Positions 8,291-17,883 are shown, counted from the first letter of the stretch. The stretch: DNA of 64,000 bases from Actibacterium sp. 188UL27-1 (GCF_016901225.1 NZ_JAFEUL010000002.1:124001-188000), one strand, 5' to 3'. The notes: generated by a model from the sequence alone, not told the origin. A program made the numbers and translations.

Positions 8291-8953
8291 TCAAAACCCG
8301 ACCCCGGTGCCCTGCAACACGCCGTGTTCCATGGCATAGCGGGTAAGGCCGGCGGTGGAACTGATGCCGAGCTTGCGTTTGATGTTCTTGCGATGGGTCT
8401 CCACCGTGCGGACGCTGATCCCGAGGGTATTGGCGACCTCCTTGTTCGACTGACCTTGCGCGAGTTGCAGCAGGATCGTCTGTTCGCGGCTGGTCAGGGC
8501 CTCGCGTTGATCTGATCCGTCTGGGGCGAGGGAGGCTTCGGCACCCGTACACAAATACCGCTCCCCGGCCATGACATGGTCAATGGCGTTCTTGATCGCG
8601 TCGGTCGGCACGTCTTTCAAAACATAACCACGCGCCCCGTGATTGAGGGCGGTGTTGATGTATTCGGGGCTGTCATGCATCGACAGGATCATGATCCGGG
8701 TATCAGGCGCCTTTTCCAGGATAATCTCTGTGGCGCTCAGGCCGTTCATGCCGGGCATGTTGAGATCCATCAGGATCACGTCGGGGCTCAGTGCCTCGAT
8801 CCGGTCAATGGCGTCCTGCCCGTTGGCGAGTGTACCGACCACCAGAATATCGTCATAGCTTTCCAGGATCGCCTCGATCCCTTCGGCGACCATGGGGTGA
8901 TCGTCAACGATCAGGACGCGGGTTTGGCCAGCGTTAGCTTGCGTATCTTTCAT
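8291..8953 (-). CDS. NarL/FixJ-type response regulator
   Basis: A 220-residue two-domain regulator. The receiver domain (about 12-128) has the acidic pair DD at 17-18, the phospho-acceptor in LMDLNMPGMNG (Asp63), and the conserved lysine in GYVLKDV. A LuxR-type helix-turn-helix follows at about 150-215 (LTSREQTILLQLAQGQSNKEVA, then SVRTVETHRKNIKRKLG). I chose ATG 8953 because GGAGGAGA lies just upstream; this start overlaps the kinase gene by 20 bases. It is the cognate partner of that kinase and probably controls the divergent TRAP operon. Confidence 0.92.
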   Translation of the reverse strand: MKDTQANAGQTRVLIVDDHPMVAEGIEAILESYDDILVVGTLANGQDAIDRIEALSPDVILMDLNMPGMNGLSATEIILEKAPDTRIMILSMHDSPEYINTALNHGARGYVLKDVPTDAIKNAIDHVMAGERYLCTGAEASLAPDGSDQREALTSREQTILLQLAQGQSNKEVANTLGISVRTVETHRKNIKRKLGISSTAGLTRYAMEHGVLQGTGVGF

Positions 8954-10397
8954 TCGAGTCTTCTCCTCCCGCCGAGGCAGGTCGCGCTTTGGATGGGCGG
9001 GCCGCTTCTTCGGGCGGCAACAGGTGACTGAGCGGAACATGGGCCTGAATGATTGTTCCGTCCCGGCCTGACTTGATATCCAGCCGTCCGTCCAGTTGTT
9101 CTATGCGTTCTTGCATATTCCGCAGACCAAGGCCAATGCGCCCGTTTGCACCATCGATCCCCTTGCCATTGTCACGGATCAAAAGGGTGGCGCCGCGGGC
9201 ATGGCCCCAGACCTTGAGGAAGACATCCGTCGCCTCGGAATGGCGTTCGATATTGGTCAGTGCCTCCTGTGCGATGCGGTAAAGCGCGATCTTGGCGTCT
9301 GGATCCAAGCGGTTGCGGAAGACGACCGTATCGAATTGTGAGGTGATGCCAGTGCGTTTGCCAAATGCTTCGGTAAGGGTCTGCAGGGCAGGGCCAAGGC
9401 CCAGGTCATCCAGCACGCCGGGGCGCAGGTCACGGCTGATGCGGCGCACCTCCTGGATGCTGCCGGACAGGCCGTCGATCCCGCGTTCCAGGTTGGCGCT
9501 GGCCCGGGCATCGCCCGCCGTCATCCGACGTTTGGCCAGCTCAAGCGTGTAGCGCACCCCGATCAGCATTTGGCTGACGCTGTCATGCAGTTCGCGGGCG
9601 ACCCGGCCGCGTTCCTCTTCCTGGGTGTCGATGATCCGGGTAGTCAGCGCCTTCAGCTTGGCATCTGCAAGACGGCGTTCCCGGATGTTCAAAAGCAGAC
9701 CCGAGCAAAACACCATGAGCAGCGCACCCACGGTGATCACTCCGATCCAGATGAAGGTGCGCGCGATGCGGGCCTCCGTCTCGGCCTGGGCATTGGCCAC
9801 AGTGGCGCGGACGTCGTCGATGAAGATGCCAGTGCCGACGGCCCATCGCCAGTTCTGCAGGCCGATCACATAGGTGACCATCTGCGCTTGCTCACCGGTT
9901 GAGGGCTTTTCCCAAAGATACGTGTGGTAGCCCGCGCCGGACCGGGCGATGCGGATCAATTCATCAACCACGGGCACACCTTCGGGGTCGCTTAGCCCCG
10001 CCCAGTTCTGGTTGATGAATTCGGTCTGGCGTGGGCTGACCAGATTGATGCCGTCGTAATCGTAGACGAAGAAAGAGCCGTCCTGCCCGTAGGTCATCGC
10101 GGCCAGGATCTGCATCACCCTGGTTTTGGCCTCTTCATCATCCGGAGTAGCGCGACCGTAGATCGAGAAAAACGCATTGCGCGCCAGCGTCAGGTAATTC
10201 TTCAGCTCGCGTTTCTTGGCCTCGATCAACTGCACCTCAAGCTCGCGGATTTCTCGTTTTGCCAGTTGCGAGGATTGTACCGCCACGACAAGGGAAATCG
10301 CCGCTGCCGCCAGCACCAGAGGGACGGTTGCCAACAAAAACAGCTTTTGAGCATAGTTTAGGCTGATGCGGGGCATGGAATGCGCGTTCCGTTTCAT
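8934..10397 (-). CDS. Cache-domain sensor histidine kinase, NarX/DesK-like
   Basis: A 487-residue membrane sensor kinase. TM1 lies at about 18-40 and an extracytoplasmic single-Cache domain at about 65-195 (YGQDGSFFVYDYDGINLVSP, then WRWAVGTGIFIDDV), of the kind that binds small carboxylates or amino acids. TM2 is at about 214-237, a HisKA_3 dimerisation segment follows with the phospho-acceptor in ARELHDSVSQ (His271), and the HATPase domain (about 372-455) has DNGKGI and GLGLRNMQER. GGAGGG precedes ATG 10397. The gene is divergent from dctP, 166 bases away, suggesting that it senses the transporter's substrate. Confidence 0.92.
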   Translation of the reverse strand: MKRNAHSMPRISLNYAQKLFLLATVPLVLAAAAISLVVAVQSSQLAKREIRELEVQLIEAKKRELKNYLTLARNAFFSIYGRATPDDEEAKTRVMQILAAMTYGQDGSFFVYDYDGINLVSPRQTEFINQNWAGLSDPEGVPVVDELIRIARSGAGYHTYLWEKPSTGEQAQMVTYVIGLQNWRWAVGTGIFIDDVRATVANAQAETEARIARTFIWIGVITVGALLMVFCSGLLLNIRERRLADAKLKALTTRIIDTQEEERGRVARELHDSVSQMLIGVRYTLELAKRRMTAGDARASANLERGIDGLSGSIQEVRRISRDLRPGVLDDLGLGPALQTLTEAFGKRTGITSQFDTVVFRNRLDPDAKIALYRIAQEALTNIERHSEATDVFLKVWGHARGATLLIRDNGKGIDGANGRIGLGLRNMQERIEQLDGRLDIKSGRDGTIIQAHVPLSHLLPPEEAARPSKARPASAGGEDSNERYAS

Positions 10398-10563
10398 TTG
10401 CCCTCCATCCTTCCTTGAAAAGCGCCGGACGGTCAAACATTGCCACGTCGCGCTACGCAGTCCTTGGTATTTTACATTTTTGAGACGCAGCTTATGGTGC
10501 GCCACACTTGCAACGATCCGCCCATCTGAACGGGTGGGCAATCTTACCGGGAGGAACAACCTT

Positions 10564-11640
10564 ATGGATCGTCGTTCATTTCTACGTACGGGCGCTGTTG
10601 GGGCGGCTGCCACGACGCTTGCTGCACCCGCCATCGCCCAAGGCGCCCGCACGCTGACCATGGTCACATCATGGCCTCGCGGATTTGCGGTGCTGGATGA
10701 TGCTGCCACATACTTCAACGAAGCCGTCAATGCCATGTCGGGCGGCAGCCTGACCATCGAAAAGAAAGCGCCCGGGGAACTGGTTGGCGCGTTCGAGGTG
10801 TTCGACGCCGTGACATCCGGCCAGGCCGATATGTACCACTCCGCTGACTACTATTTCATTGGTCAGCACCCGGGTTATGCCTTTTTCACCGCTGTGCCGT
10901 TCGGCGCCACAGCGCAGGAACTGACCAACTGGTACTACCATGATGGTGGTCAGGATCTGCATAACGAGCTGGGCCAGATCTTTGGCCTGCATTCCATGCA
11001 GTGCGGCAATTCGGGGTCGCAGTCGGGCGGTTGGTTCCGCAACGAACTGGGTTCCGCCAGTGACTTGCAGGGTCTGCGGTTCCGTATGCCGGGCCTGGGC
11101 GGTCAGGTTTTGGGCAAGCTGGGCGCATCGGTTCAGAACATCCCCGGTGGCGAACTGTATCAGGCATTGTCTTCAGGGGCCCTGGATGGCCTGGAATGGG
11201 TTGGTCCCTTCGCCGATGAACGCGCCGGTTTCCAGGAAGTTGCCAAGGTCTACTACACGGCTGGTTTCCACGAGCCTGGATCGGGTCTGTCGGCTGCCAT
11301 GAACCTGGATGTCTGGGAAAGCCTGGATGACACGCAGCGGGCGGTGATCGACAATGCGGCCAAGGCCACGACCCATTACCAGCTCAGCCAGACCCTTGCC
11401 AATAACGGTGCCGCCTTGGCCCGTTTGCAGCAGCAAGGCGTGAAAACCCTGCAATTCTCGGACGATATCTGGGATGCATTCGGTGCGGCCTCGAAAGAGG
11501 TGCTCGACGAGAATATGGGGGATGAGCTGTATGCTAAGATCCGCAACAGTTTTGATGCAAGCCTCGCGAAATCTTCCGACTGGATCCTGAAGTCGGACGG
11601 CGAATTCGTGGCGCAGCGCAACCGCGTTCTGGCAGGCTAA
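10564..11640 (+). CDS. TRAP transporter substrate-binding protein (DctP/TakP family)
   Basis: A 358-residue periplasmic binding protein starting MDRRSFLRTGAVGAAATTLA with cleavage expected near AIAQ, a twin-arginine-like signal. The body follows the TakP-like pattern: LTMVTSWPRG, GAFEVFDAVTSGQADM, QSGGWFRNELGSASDLQGLRFRM and GALDGLEWVGPFADE. TakP-type proteins bind 2-oxo acids or related carboxylates, so a carboxylate ligand is likely but unproven. GGGAGG lies 9 bases before ATG 10564. It is the first gene of a three-gene TRAP operon, with a stabilising hairpin after it. Confidence 0.92.
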   Translation: MDRRSFLRTGAVGAAATTLAAPAIAQGARTLTMVTSWPRGFAVLDDAATYFNEAVNAMSGGSLTIEKKAPGELVGAFEVFDAVTSGQADMYHSADYYFIGQHPGYAFFTAVPFGATAQELTNWYYHDGGQDLHNELGQIFGLHSMQCGNSGSQSGGWFRNELGSASDLQGLRFRMPGLGGQVLGKLGASVQNIPGGELYQALSSGALDGLEWVGPFADERAGFQEVAKVYYTAGFHEPGSGLSAAMNLDVWESLDDTQRAVIDNAAKATTHYQLSQTLANNGAALARLQQQGVKTLQFSDDIWDAFGAASKEVLDENMGDELYAKIRNSFDASLAKSSDWILKSDGEFVAQRNRVLAG

Positions 11641-11655
11641 GCCAAAATCGACATG

Positions 11656-11679
11656 TCCCCGTGCTGCAAAGCGCGGGGA
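11656..11679 (+). terminator. intercistronic hairpin after the TRAP binding-protein gene
   Basis: TCCCCGTGCT-GCAA-AGCGCGGGGA, a 10-base stem with one G-T pair and a GNRA-type loop, no T-run. It lies between the binding-protein and permease genes. Such hairpins often protect the upstream mRNA, giving more binding protein than permease; that role is inferred. Confidence 0.55.
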
Positions 11680-11724
11680 TAATCAACGACGCCGGCAAAT
11701 CGGTGCGACAGGGGGGTACAGATC

Positions 11725-12618
11725 ATGGAATGGATGGCCTGGTTTTTTCAAAACCTGGGGCTGGCGGCCTACAATCTGGGCTATGCGCTGCTGCACCCGA
11801 TGCAATGGTTGAACTGGACAGATCCGCAGGCCGTGATGCGCGTGATCTATTATGGCGGCTCGGTTGAGTTCTTTTTCGTCGTTTTGCTGGTCTTTCTGGT
11901 CGTCACCATTTCGGGCATGTTTTACCGACCCATCCTGTGGGGCATCGTGCGCGGGCTGGAATGGTTTGCCAACAATATCGGCCGCATCGCCGCCTGGGCC
12001 GGGCTGCTGATGGTGCTGCAACAAATCATCATCGTGATGATCCAGCGCATTTTTGCCAAGGCAACGATCAGCATCGGTTTCGGCGTGCCGCTGGAATTTG
12101 ACATCAGCTGGTGGGCCGAGGAGCTGAAACTATATAACGCGATCATCGTCACGTTGTGCTGTGCCTATACCTTTGTTCAAGGGGGCCATGTGCGGGTCGA
12201 TCTGGTCTATTCCGCCGTCGGTCACCGCACCAAGCGGGTGATCGATATGTTCGGATCGCTGTTCTTCATGATCCCTGCCGCCGTGATGATTTGGATGTAT
12301 TCGTGGTATTTCATGTGGCGCCATCTGGTGACGCCCAAGGTCAGTGCCTCGGACACGCTGCAACGGTTGGTCGAGGGCAAGAGCCGCGCTTTCAAATGGA
12401 ATGTCGAAACCATCGGCTTCAGCCCCAACGGCTTTAACGGCTACTTCCTGTTCAAGATCCTGCTGGTTGTGTTTACAGCCATGGTTTTCTTGCAGGCTAT
12501 CGCGTTCTTTTACCGGTCCTACCTCGAATGGGTCGAGGGTGAAGAGAGCGCGGGCAAATACCACGACAAGGATAAACTCGGCGATGAAGAAGCCGAGCTT
12601 GTCGCCAGCATTCACTAG
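11725..12618 (+). CDS. TRAP transporter small permease subunit (DctQ-like), enlarged
   Basis: A 297-residue membrane protein, clearly longer than the usual DctQ (about 160-200). The core (about 95-200, HVRVDLVYSAVGHRTKRVIDMFGSLFFMIPAAVMIWMYSW) matches the four-helix DctQ fold. An N-terminal extension (about 1-100) carries two extra hydrophobic segments, including FFFVVLLVFLVVTISGMFY. A further helix lies near 245-265 and the tail is charged. It works with the large subunit as the sodium-driven permease. Its stop is 12 bases before the next start. Confidence 0.88.
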   Translation: MEWMAWFFQNLGLAAYNLGYALLHPMQWLNWTDPQAVMRVIYYGGSVEFFFVVLLVFLVVTISGMFYRPILWGIVRGLEWFANNIGRIAAWAGLLMVLQQIIIVMIQRIFAKATISIGFGVPLEFDISWWAEELKLYNAIIVTLCCAYTFVQGGHVRVDLVYSAVGHRTKRVIDMFGSLFFMIPAAVMIWMYSWYFMWRHLVTPKVSASDTLQRLVEGKSRAFKWNVETIGFSPNGFNGYFLFKILLVVFTAMVFLQAIAFFYRSYLEWVEGEESAGKYHDKDKLGDEEAELVASIH

Positions 12619-12630
12619 GGGGCGGGGACG

Positions 12631-14985
12631 ATGCTTTTCGGTTTGGACGGGGTCGAAGTTGGCCTGATCATCGTATTCCTCTGCCTGTTTGGCGGGATTT
12701 TGTCGGGCTTTCCGGTCGCCTTTGCGATCGCGGGATCCGCGGTTATTTCCTTTGGGATCATCGCGGCACTCGATACATCGGGCCTGTTGATCCACCAGGC
12801 GATTGACCGGGGGAGCGAGGGATATAGGGCTCTTCTCGCCGAGGGGGTCAGGCCCGAGACGATATCGATATTCCGATACCCGGATTTGGCACGAACCGAG
12901 GTGCCGGTCTTTCCCCAAGGCTGGGAACAGGCGCTTGACCGCAATGTCAGCTTTATCGTCAACCGTATCAACGAACGGGTGCTGGCGGGTCAGTCCATTG
13001 AGACTCTGTTGGCTGTCCTGATGTTCGTTCTGATGGGCATCACGCTGGAACGCTCCAAGATTGCCAATGACTTGCTGACCACGATGGCCCGCGTCTTTGG
13101 TCCGCTTCCCGGTGGCCTCGCCGTGTCGATTGTGGTGGTGGGCGCATTCCTTGCCGCCTCGACCGGGATTGTGGGGGCGACCGTGGTGACGATGGGCCTA
13201 TTGGCCTTGCCTACCATGCTGCGCAACAATTACTCGCCCGAGCTATCGACCGGGGTTATTGCGGCTTCGGGTACGTTGGGGCAGATCATCCCGCCCTCCA
13301 TTGTGATCGTGCTGTTGGGCACTCTGGCCGGGGACCTTTACTCCGCCGCGCAAGAGAAACGCGCGACCACGGCAGGCTGTACCGATGCGCTGACCTATCT
13401 GGGGGAGCCGGCTGTCGTCTCCGTGGGCACCTTGTTCCAGGCTGCATTGCTCCCCGGTATCCTGCTGGCCGGTCTTTATGCGGGCTATGCGCTGGTCTTT
13501 GCCATCTTCAATCCAACCAAGGCGCCGCCTGTGGCGATGGGCGACAGCACCGGCAATATCGTGACCCGGGACGAGGCGCTGACCTGGTATCTGGGCGTGC
13601 CCGCGGCCTTGGTCGGGCTTTTGATCTTTGCCAGCACATTCGGAATTGTCGGCTCGCAGGATACAAGGGTGCAAAGCTTCTCTGACACGGGGGCGGCCGC
13701 CAGCCTGCGCACCAATGTGGGGGCGGATTGTCAGGCCGCCATGATCGAGTTGCACGGTCAAACGGCTTGGGATTTCGCTGTTGCCGAACAAAAGGCAATT
13801 GACGCGTCCGGTGGTGCCCAGCAAAGCCGCGCCTTGACCGAGGAAGAACGGGCGGAAGCCCTGGCGGTGAAGGTCGCCAATGCCGCCCCAATCGGGTCGG
13901 GTCTGGCCATCGGTCTGCTGTTGCTGTCACTGTGGATGACCACGGCCCGTGGCTGCGCTCCGCTTGCAAACCCGCGCAACCTGGTGATCGGGGGAGGAGG
14001 TGTGGCTTTGGCGCTGTTGGCCGATGCCTTCCTTTTGGGACCGCTGGCCACGCCGGGTTTCCGGTTGCTTGTCTTGGCAATCCCGCTGGCCATGGCGCTT
14101 TATGGCTGTGCCCATGGTGCGAAATATCTCAGCCAGAATGAGCTGCTTCGCGTCGTCTTCCCACCCTTGGTGCTGATCGTTGCTGTCCTGGGCTCAATCC
14201 TGGGTGGCATCACCAACCCCACCCCTGCCGCCGCTTTGGGCGCCGGTGGTGCGATCATGTTGGCGGCCTTCCGAAAGCTGCAGGACGAAGGGGGCACGGG
14301 CAAGGTCATCCTGTTTTCGACCTTTGCCTTGATCATCATGATCCTTGTCGGCGTCAACTTTGATCTGCGGGTGACGCAATCGGGCGCCGGGTTCCAGAAC
14401 TGGGCGGCCTTCTTTGTTGCGCAAGCCGCATACCTTTATGCGATGTTCGGCCTGTTCTACGCCTGCTGGGTCCTGCTGCGGTCAGGGGTGTTGCCGCCGG
14501 TGGTGCGGGAAACGGCCAAGGTCACCTCGATGGTGTTTACCATCCTGATCGGGTCACAATTGTTGAACCTTGTCGTGATCTCGTTCGGTGGAGAGCACTA
14601 TATCCAGGATTTCCTGCGCAGCTTTGATAATGAGTTCACGGTTTTCCTGATCGTCATGCTGGTGCTGTTCATCCTGGGCTTTGTGCTGGACTTCCTTGAG
14701 ATCATTTACATCGTCATCCCCATCGTGGGTCCGGTCATCTATGGCGGCACGATGGACCCGAAATGGGTGACGATCATGATCGCGGTGAACCTACAAACCA
14801 GCTTCCTGACGCCGCCTTTTGGGTTTGCATTGTTTTACCTGCGCGGGGTTGCCCCGCCCGAGGTCACGACGGGCCATATCTATCGTGGGATCATACCGTT
14901 CGTCCTAATCCAGGTCGCCGGTCTGGCGCTGCTATGGCTGGTGCCGTCCATCGTGACGATCGTGCCCAGCCTAATCCCGAACTAA
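12631..14985 (+). CDS. TRAP transporter large permease subunit (DctM-like), enlarged
   Basis: A 784-residue polytopic protein, nearly twice the usual DctM length (about 430). Core motifs are present: FGGILSGFPVAFAIAGSA at the N-terminus, GIVGATVVTMGLLALPTML, GTLGQIIPPSIVIVLLG near 205-225, and the C-terminal NLQTSFLTPPFGFALFYLRG. Extra sequence is inserted at about residues 50-105 (a hydrophilic loop), about 255-280, and about 310-500 (a periplasmic-looking domain plus several extra helices). A short GC-rich ribosome site precedes ATG 12631. It couples substrate release from the binding protein to a cation gradient. Confidence 0.9.
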   Translation: MLFGLDGVEVGLIIVFLCLFGGILSGFPVAFAIAGSAVISFGIIAALDTSGLLIHQAIDRGSEGYRALLAEGVRPETISIFRYPDLARTEVPVFPQGWEQALDRNVSFIVNRINERVLAGQSIETLLAVLMFVLMGITLERSKIANDLLTTMARVFGPLPGGLAVSIVVVGAFLAASTGIVGATVVTMGLLALPTMLRNNYSPELSTGVIAASGTLGQIIPPSIVIVLLGTLAGDLYSAAQEKRATTAGCTDALTYLGEPAVVSVGTLFQAALLPGILLAGLYAGYALVFAIFNPTKAPPVAMGDSTGNIVTRDEALTWYLGVPAALVGLLIFASTFGIVGSQDTRVQSFSDTGAAASLRTNVGADCQAAMIELHGQTAWDFAVAEQKAIDASGGAQQSRALTEEERAEALAVKVANAAPIGSGLAIGLLLLSLWMTTARGCAPLANPRNLVIGGGGVALALLADAFLLGPLATPGFRLLVLAIPLAMALYGCAHGAKYLSQNELLRVVFPPLVLIVAVLGSILGGITNPTPAAALGAGGAIMLAAFRKLQDEGGTGKVILFSTFALIIMILVGVNFDLRVTQSGAGFQNWAAFFVAQAAYLYAMFGLFYACWVLLRSGVLPPVVRETAKVTSMVFTILIGSQLLNLVVISFGGEHYIQDFLRSFDNEFTVFLIVMLVLFILGFVLDFLEIIYIVIPIVGPVIYGGTMDPKWVTIMIAVNLQTSFLTPPFGFALFYLRGVAPPEVTTGHIYRGIIPFVLIQVAGLALLWLVPSIVTIVPSLIPN

Positions 14986-15258
14986 GTCGGCCACCGTTTG
15001 TGCCTATTTGGTCGCCTCGCACCGCTGAGGCGATCATTAGCACGCACTTTGCGAACAATGGCGTCAAGTGGTCATTCGGCTGCCCAAGTCGCGACAGATT
15101 TCTCACCTATCTCATCTGCAGGAATATCGAAGGATGTCGCGCAGCGGCAGGCCGATTGGTCAGCACCTAGGGGGAAAACCCGGCTTCCATTCCCGCTTTT
15201 TTAGTGACCCGGGCAAACCCATCTAGGGTGTGTACCAAGACTGAGTATGAGGACGGAA

Positions 15259-15927
15259 ATGACATTTCTGCGCAATATCGCGGCGACGGCCCTGGTTCTG
15301 GGTTTGTCTGCAGGAGCTGCAGCAGCCAGCACCGTAACGCTTGAAAAAACGTACGCGAACCTGTTCGGCGACACCGATGAGCAGCGCTTGCGCGAGTCCG
15401 TGAGCGTCAATTACGGCACCGAAACCATTAACGCTTACGCAGGTGCGTTCCGCATTTCCGAAGCACAAGGCAAAAGCTTCATCGCGTTCTGTGTCGAATT
15501 GGCGGAGGGGCTGAAACTGCCCTTCGAATTCACCAAGACCAAGGCGTTGTTCGATGCCGCTACCACACAGCGGGTCGCACAGTTGTTTGGCACCGCTTAC
15601 GAGCAGGTGACGGATGACACCAGCGCCGCCGCTTTCCAGGTCAGCCTGTGGGAAATTGTGACCGATCAGGACGGGTCGCTGGATCTGGATGACGGGATCT
15701 TTGTGCTGAACAGTGGTGGCGATGTGCGCACAACAGCCCTGGGGTTTTTGTCGGGCCTGTCTGATCCGACCGATAATCGCACCAACCTCACCTTTTACGC
15801 GGCGCCGGGTAGCCAGGATGTTGTGACCGGTACGGTTTCGCCTGTGCCCGTCCCTGCCGCTGGCCTGTTGCTAATCGGTGGTTTGGGCGGCCTGATGGTT
15901 TTGCGTCGCGCACGCGCTGCAGCCTAA
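15259..15927 (+). CDS. exported VPLPA-CTERM sorting-domain protein
   Basis: A 222-residue secreted protein. A signal peptide spans residues 1-24 (LVLGLSAGAAAAS). The mature region includes KSFIAFCVELAEGL and SAAAFQVSLWEIVTD, a pattern seen in PEP-CTERM-type surface proteins. The C-terminus reads VPVPAAGLLLIGGLGGLMVLRR: a VPxPA motif, one membrane helix and an arginine cluster, the signal for exosortase-type processing. I chose ATG 15259 because GAGGA sits just upstream; an in-frame ATG at 15247 lacks a site. No exosortase is visible in the window. Confidence 0.85.
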   Translation: MTFLRNIAATALVLGLSAGAAAASTVTLEKTYANLFGDTDEQRLRESVSVNYGTETINAYAGAFRISEAQGKSFIAFCVELAEGLKLPFEFTKTKALFDAATTQRVAQLFGTAYEQVTDDTSAAAFQVSLWEIVTDQDGSLDLDDGIFVLNSGGDVRTTALGFLSGLSDPTDNRTNLTFYAAPGSQDVVTGTVSPVPVPAAGLLLIGGLGGLMVLRRARAAA

Positions 15928-15944
15928 GACTTCGATAGGTCGCT

Positions 15945-15964
15945 CCGCCTGCTCAGACAGGCGG
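15945..15964. terminator. hairpin between convergent genes
   Basis: CCGCCTG-CTCAGA-CAGGCGG. It overlaps the last codons of the VOC gene on the minus strand and follows the VPLPA-CTERM gene by 17 bases. No T-run, so termination strength is uncertain. Confidence 0.4.
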
Positions 15965-16348
15965 GGGGCCAAGCAAATCCCACCGATTACCAAATGGATC
16001 TTGCCAGACGGCGACTGATCCATAGCTTTCATGGCGCGGAGCCCCTTCGAACACCACGCCGGCGGCCACCATGGCCTGATATGCCTTGTCAAATTGCCCA
16101 ACGCGCAGAAAGAAGCCCACGCGCCCGCCGGTCTGATTACCAATCGCAGCTGTTTGATCCGGGCCGCTGGCCCGCGCGAGAAGGACCGCACATTGACTGT
16201 CCGGCGGGGCGACGACGACCCAGCGTTTTTCAGCGCCAAGCTCAATGTCTTCACGCAGGTCCCAACCAAGTTTCGCCACGTAAAACGCCAGCCCCGCTTC
16301 ATAATCCGGCACGACGATTGCAACCAGGCTGATATGGTCAGCCGTCAC
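15953..16348 (-). CDS. VOC (glyoxalase/bleomycin-resistance) family protein
   Basis: A 131-residue single-module vicinal-oxygen-chelate protein: an N-terminal VAIVVPDYEAGLAFYVAKLGW strand-helix unit and a C-terminal YGSVAVWQDPFGNRWDLLGP unit, each a half of the paired beta-alpha-beta-beta-beta fold. Proteins of this size act as dimers and include dioxygenases, glyoxalases and binding proteins, so the substrate cannot be inferred. It starts three bases after the bpt stop and is probably co-transcribed with it. Confidence 0.85.
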   Translation of the reverse strand: MTADHISLVAIVVPDYEAGLAFYVAKLGWDLREDIELGAEKRWVVVAPPDSQCAVLLARASGPDQTAAIGNQTGGRVGFFLRVGQFDKAYQAMVAAGVVFEGAPRHESYGSVAVWQDPFGNRWDLLGPPPV

Positions 16349-16351
16349 GGA

Positions 16352-17203
16352 TTACCGGTTGGCCGGTTGACTGTCCGGTAGAGAGATCCGGGCCACCTGT
16401 TCGGCAATCGGGTCAACGGAAAGGGGATGTGTTTCGCTCGAATGATCCTCGGCATTACCGATGGGGATCCATTGGCCCCCTTTATAGATTTCAAGCGCAT
16501 CAAACCCCGCCTTATATCCCATTTTTGGGCTTCCAGGCACCCAATAGCCTAGATAAACATACGGCAGCTTGGCCAGGCGGGCGATCTCAATATGGTCCAG
16601 GATGACGTAGGTTCCGACTGACCGCGACGCCAGATCGGGTTCATAGAACGAATATACCATCGACAAGCCGTCTTCCAGAACGTCTGTCAGGCAAACCGCG
16701 GCAAGCGCCGAACTGTCGCCATGGTCCAAGCTGACAGGCGCGCCCGGCGCTTGTTTATATTCGATCACGCGGGAACGGACGGGCGTTTCCTCGATCATCG
16801 CGGCAAATTCGAATATATCCATATCCGCCATTCCGCCATCCGCGTGGCGACTATCCAGGTATCGACGGAACAGGTGGTATTGCTCTTCGGTGGCCCATGG
16901 GGATGTCGCGTCTCGCCGCAACGCCTCATTCCGCTTTATGGTGCGACGCTGGCTGCGCGATGGTTTGAAATCCGCCACCTTGATCCTGGCCGACAGGCAC
17001 GCATTGCAGTCGGCACAAGACGGACGATACAGCACGTTCTGCGACCGCCTGAACCCCTGTTTCGATAGGGTATCGTTCAATCGCTCGGCATAATCGCCTT
17101 GCAACGCTGTAAACAACTTCCGCTCCATCCGACCCTCAAGGTAAGGGCAGGGCTGAGGGGCCGTCACATAAAACTGCGGCGCAATAGGAAGGGTGTGGCG
17201 CAT
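16352..17203 (-). CDS. bpt: aspartate/glutamate leucyltransferase (Bpt)
   Basis: A 283-residue member of the ATE family that transfers Leu from leucyl-tRNA to N-terminal Asp or Glu, marking proteins for ClpS-ClpAP degradation. The N domain (about 12-90) has [14 protein letters not shown] and the cysteine pattern [12 protein letters not shown]; the C domain (about 105-245) has [13 protein letters not shown] and [19 protein letters not shown]. Full length. It is followed by the VOC gene in a two-gene unit. Confidence 0.93.
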   Translation of the reverse strand: MRHTLPIAPQFYVTAPQPCPYLEGRMERKLFTALQGDYAERLNDTLSKQGFRRSQNVLYRPSCADCNACLSARIKVADFKPSRSQRRTIKRNEALRRDATSPWATEEQYHLFRRYLDSRHADGGMADMDIFEFAAMIEETPVRSRVIEYKQAPGAPVSLDHGDSSALAAVCLTDVLEDGLSMVYSFYEPDLASRSVGTYVILDHIEIARLAKLPYVYLGYWVPGSPKMGYKAGFDALEIYKGGQWIPIGNAEDHSSETHPLSVDPIAEQVARISLPDSQPANR

Positions 17204-17312
17204 GGATGTTCACTTGCAAGTTGAACGGACGGTAGCAGGGCTGATCGGTCTCGCCAAGCCCTGCGATTGACTATCATCAATTGCCGCGCCGTTCTTGCCC
17301 GACCTTTGGTTT

Positions 17313-17771
17313 TTACGCCCGGGCGCTGCGATTGATCGCAACCGTTCCCAGAAACAAATCACCCAGACTTTGCCCGCGCTCGGTAAACAGCATTGTCCCG
17401 ATGGAGATCAACTGCGGCACCACAAACGACATCGACAGCGAATAGATCAGCGTGTGTAAAAATGCCTCTGGCAGGGTCATTGGGCCGCCGTTATGGGTGC
17501 GAAACGAAATGGCCATCAACCGCATGCCCCATGTCGCGGATCCGCCTGCCAACGTCATCACCCGGTACAGAAATCCCAGAACCAGCCACAGCAACGGCAG
17601 AAAAAATAGGGCGGTAAATGCCGTGAACGGGATCGCGACAATGGTCAGGATTGCAATGAGAACGCCATCCACGATCCAGGCAATGGCCCGTTTCATCGGG
17701 ACATCGGCATAAAATTCAGCGTGAAGCTCCGGATCGGGAAGCCGGTCATTTGTATACGGCATGGCCCTCAT
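17313..17771 (-). CDS. RDD family membrane protein
   Basis: A 152-residue protein with the RDD module: an N-terminal helix with MKRAIAWIVDGVLIA, a second hydrophobic segment (about 45-70), SATWGMRLMAISFRTHNGG, and a final helix ending QSLGDLFLGTVAINR. Note that the hallmark N-terminal Arg reads KRAIAWIVDG. Start 17771 has AAGGA 9 bases upstream; Met4 is an alternative. RDD proteins are mostly of unknown function, some act in ion exchange. Confidence 0.85.
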   Translation of the reverse strand: MRAMPYTNDRLPDPELHAEFYADVPMKRAIAWIVDGVLIAILTIVAIPFTAFTALFFLPLLWLVLGFLYRVMTLAGGSATWGMRLMAISFRTHNGGPMTLPEAFLHTLIYSLSMSFVVPQLISIGTMLFTERGQSLGDLFLGTVAINRSARA

Positions 17772-17840
17772 GTGGCAGATCCTTTTCGTGATTTAAATGG
17801 GGGTAGCGCCCCTTCTTGGCGGATTGGCGCCGGACAGGTC

Positions 17841-17872
17841 AAAAGGCCGGGCCCCAACGGGATCGGCCTTTT
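17841..17872 (-). terminator. terminator after the DUF2852 gene
   Basis: Stem AAAAGGCCG (17841-17849) and CGGCCTTTT (17864-17872) with a 14-base loop. Read on the minus strand it ends in TTTTGACC, just after the stop at 17884; the A/T ends allow function in both directions. Confidence 0.65.
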
Positions 17873-17883
17873 GCAGTGTCGGA

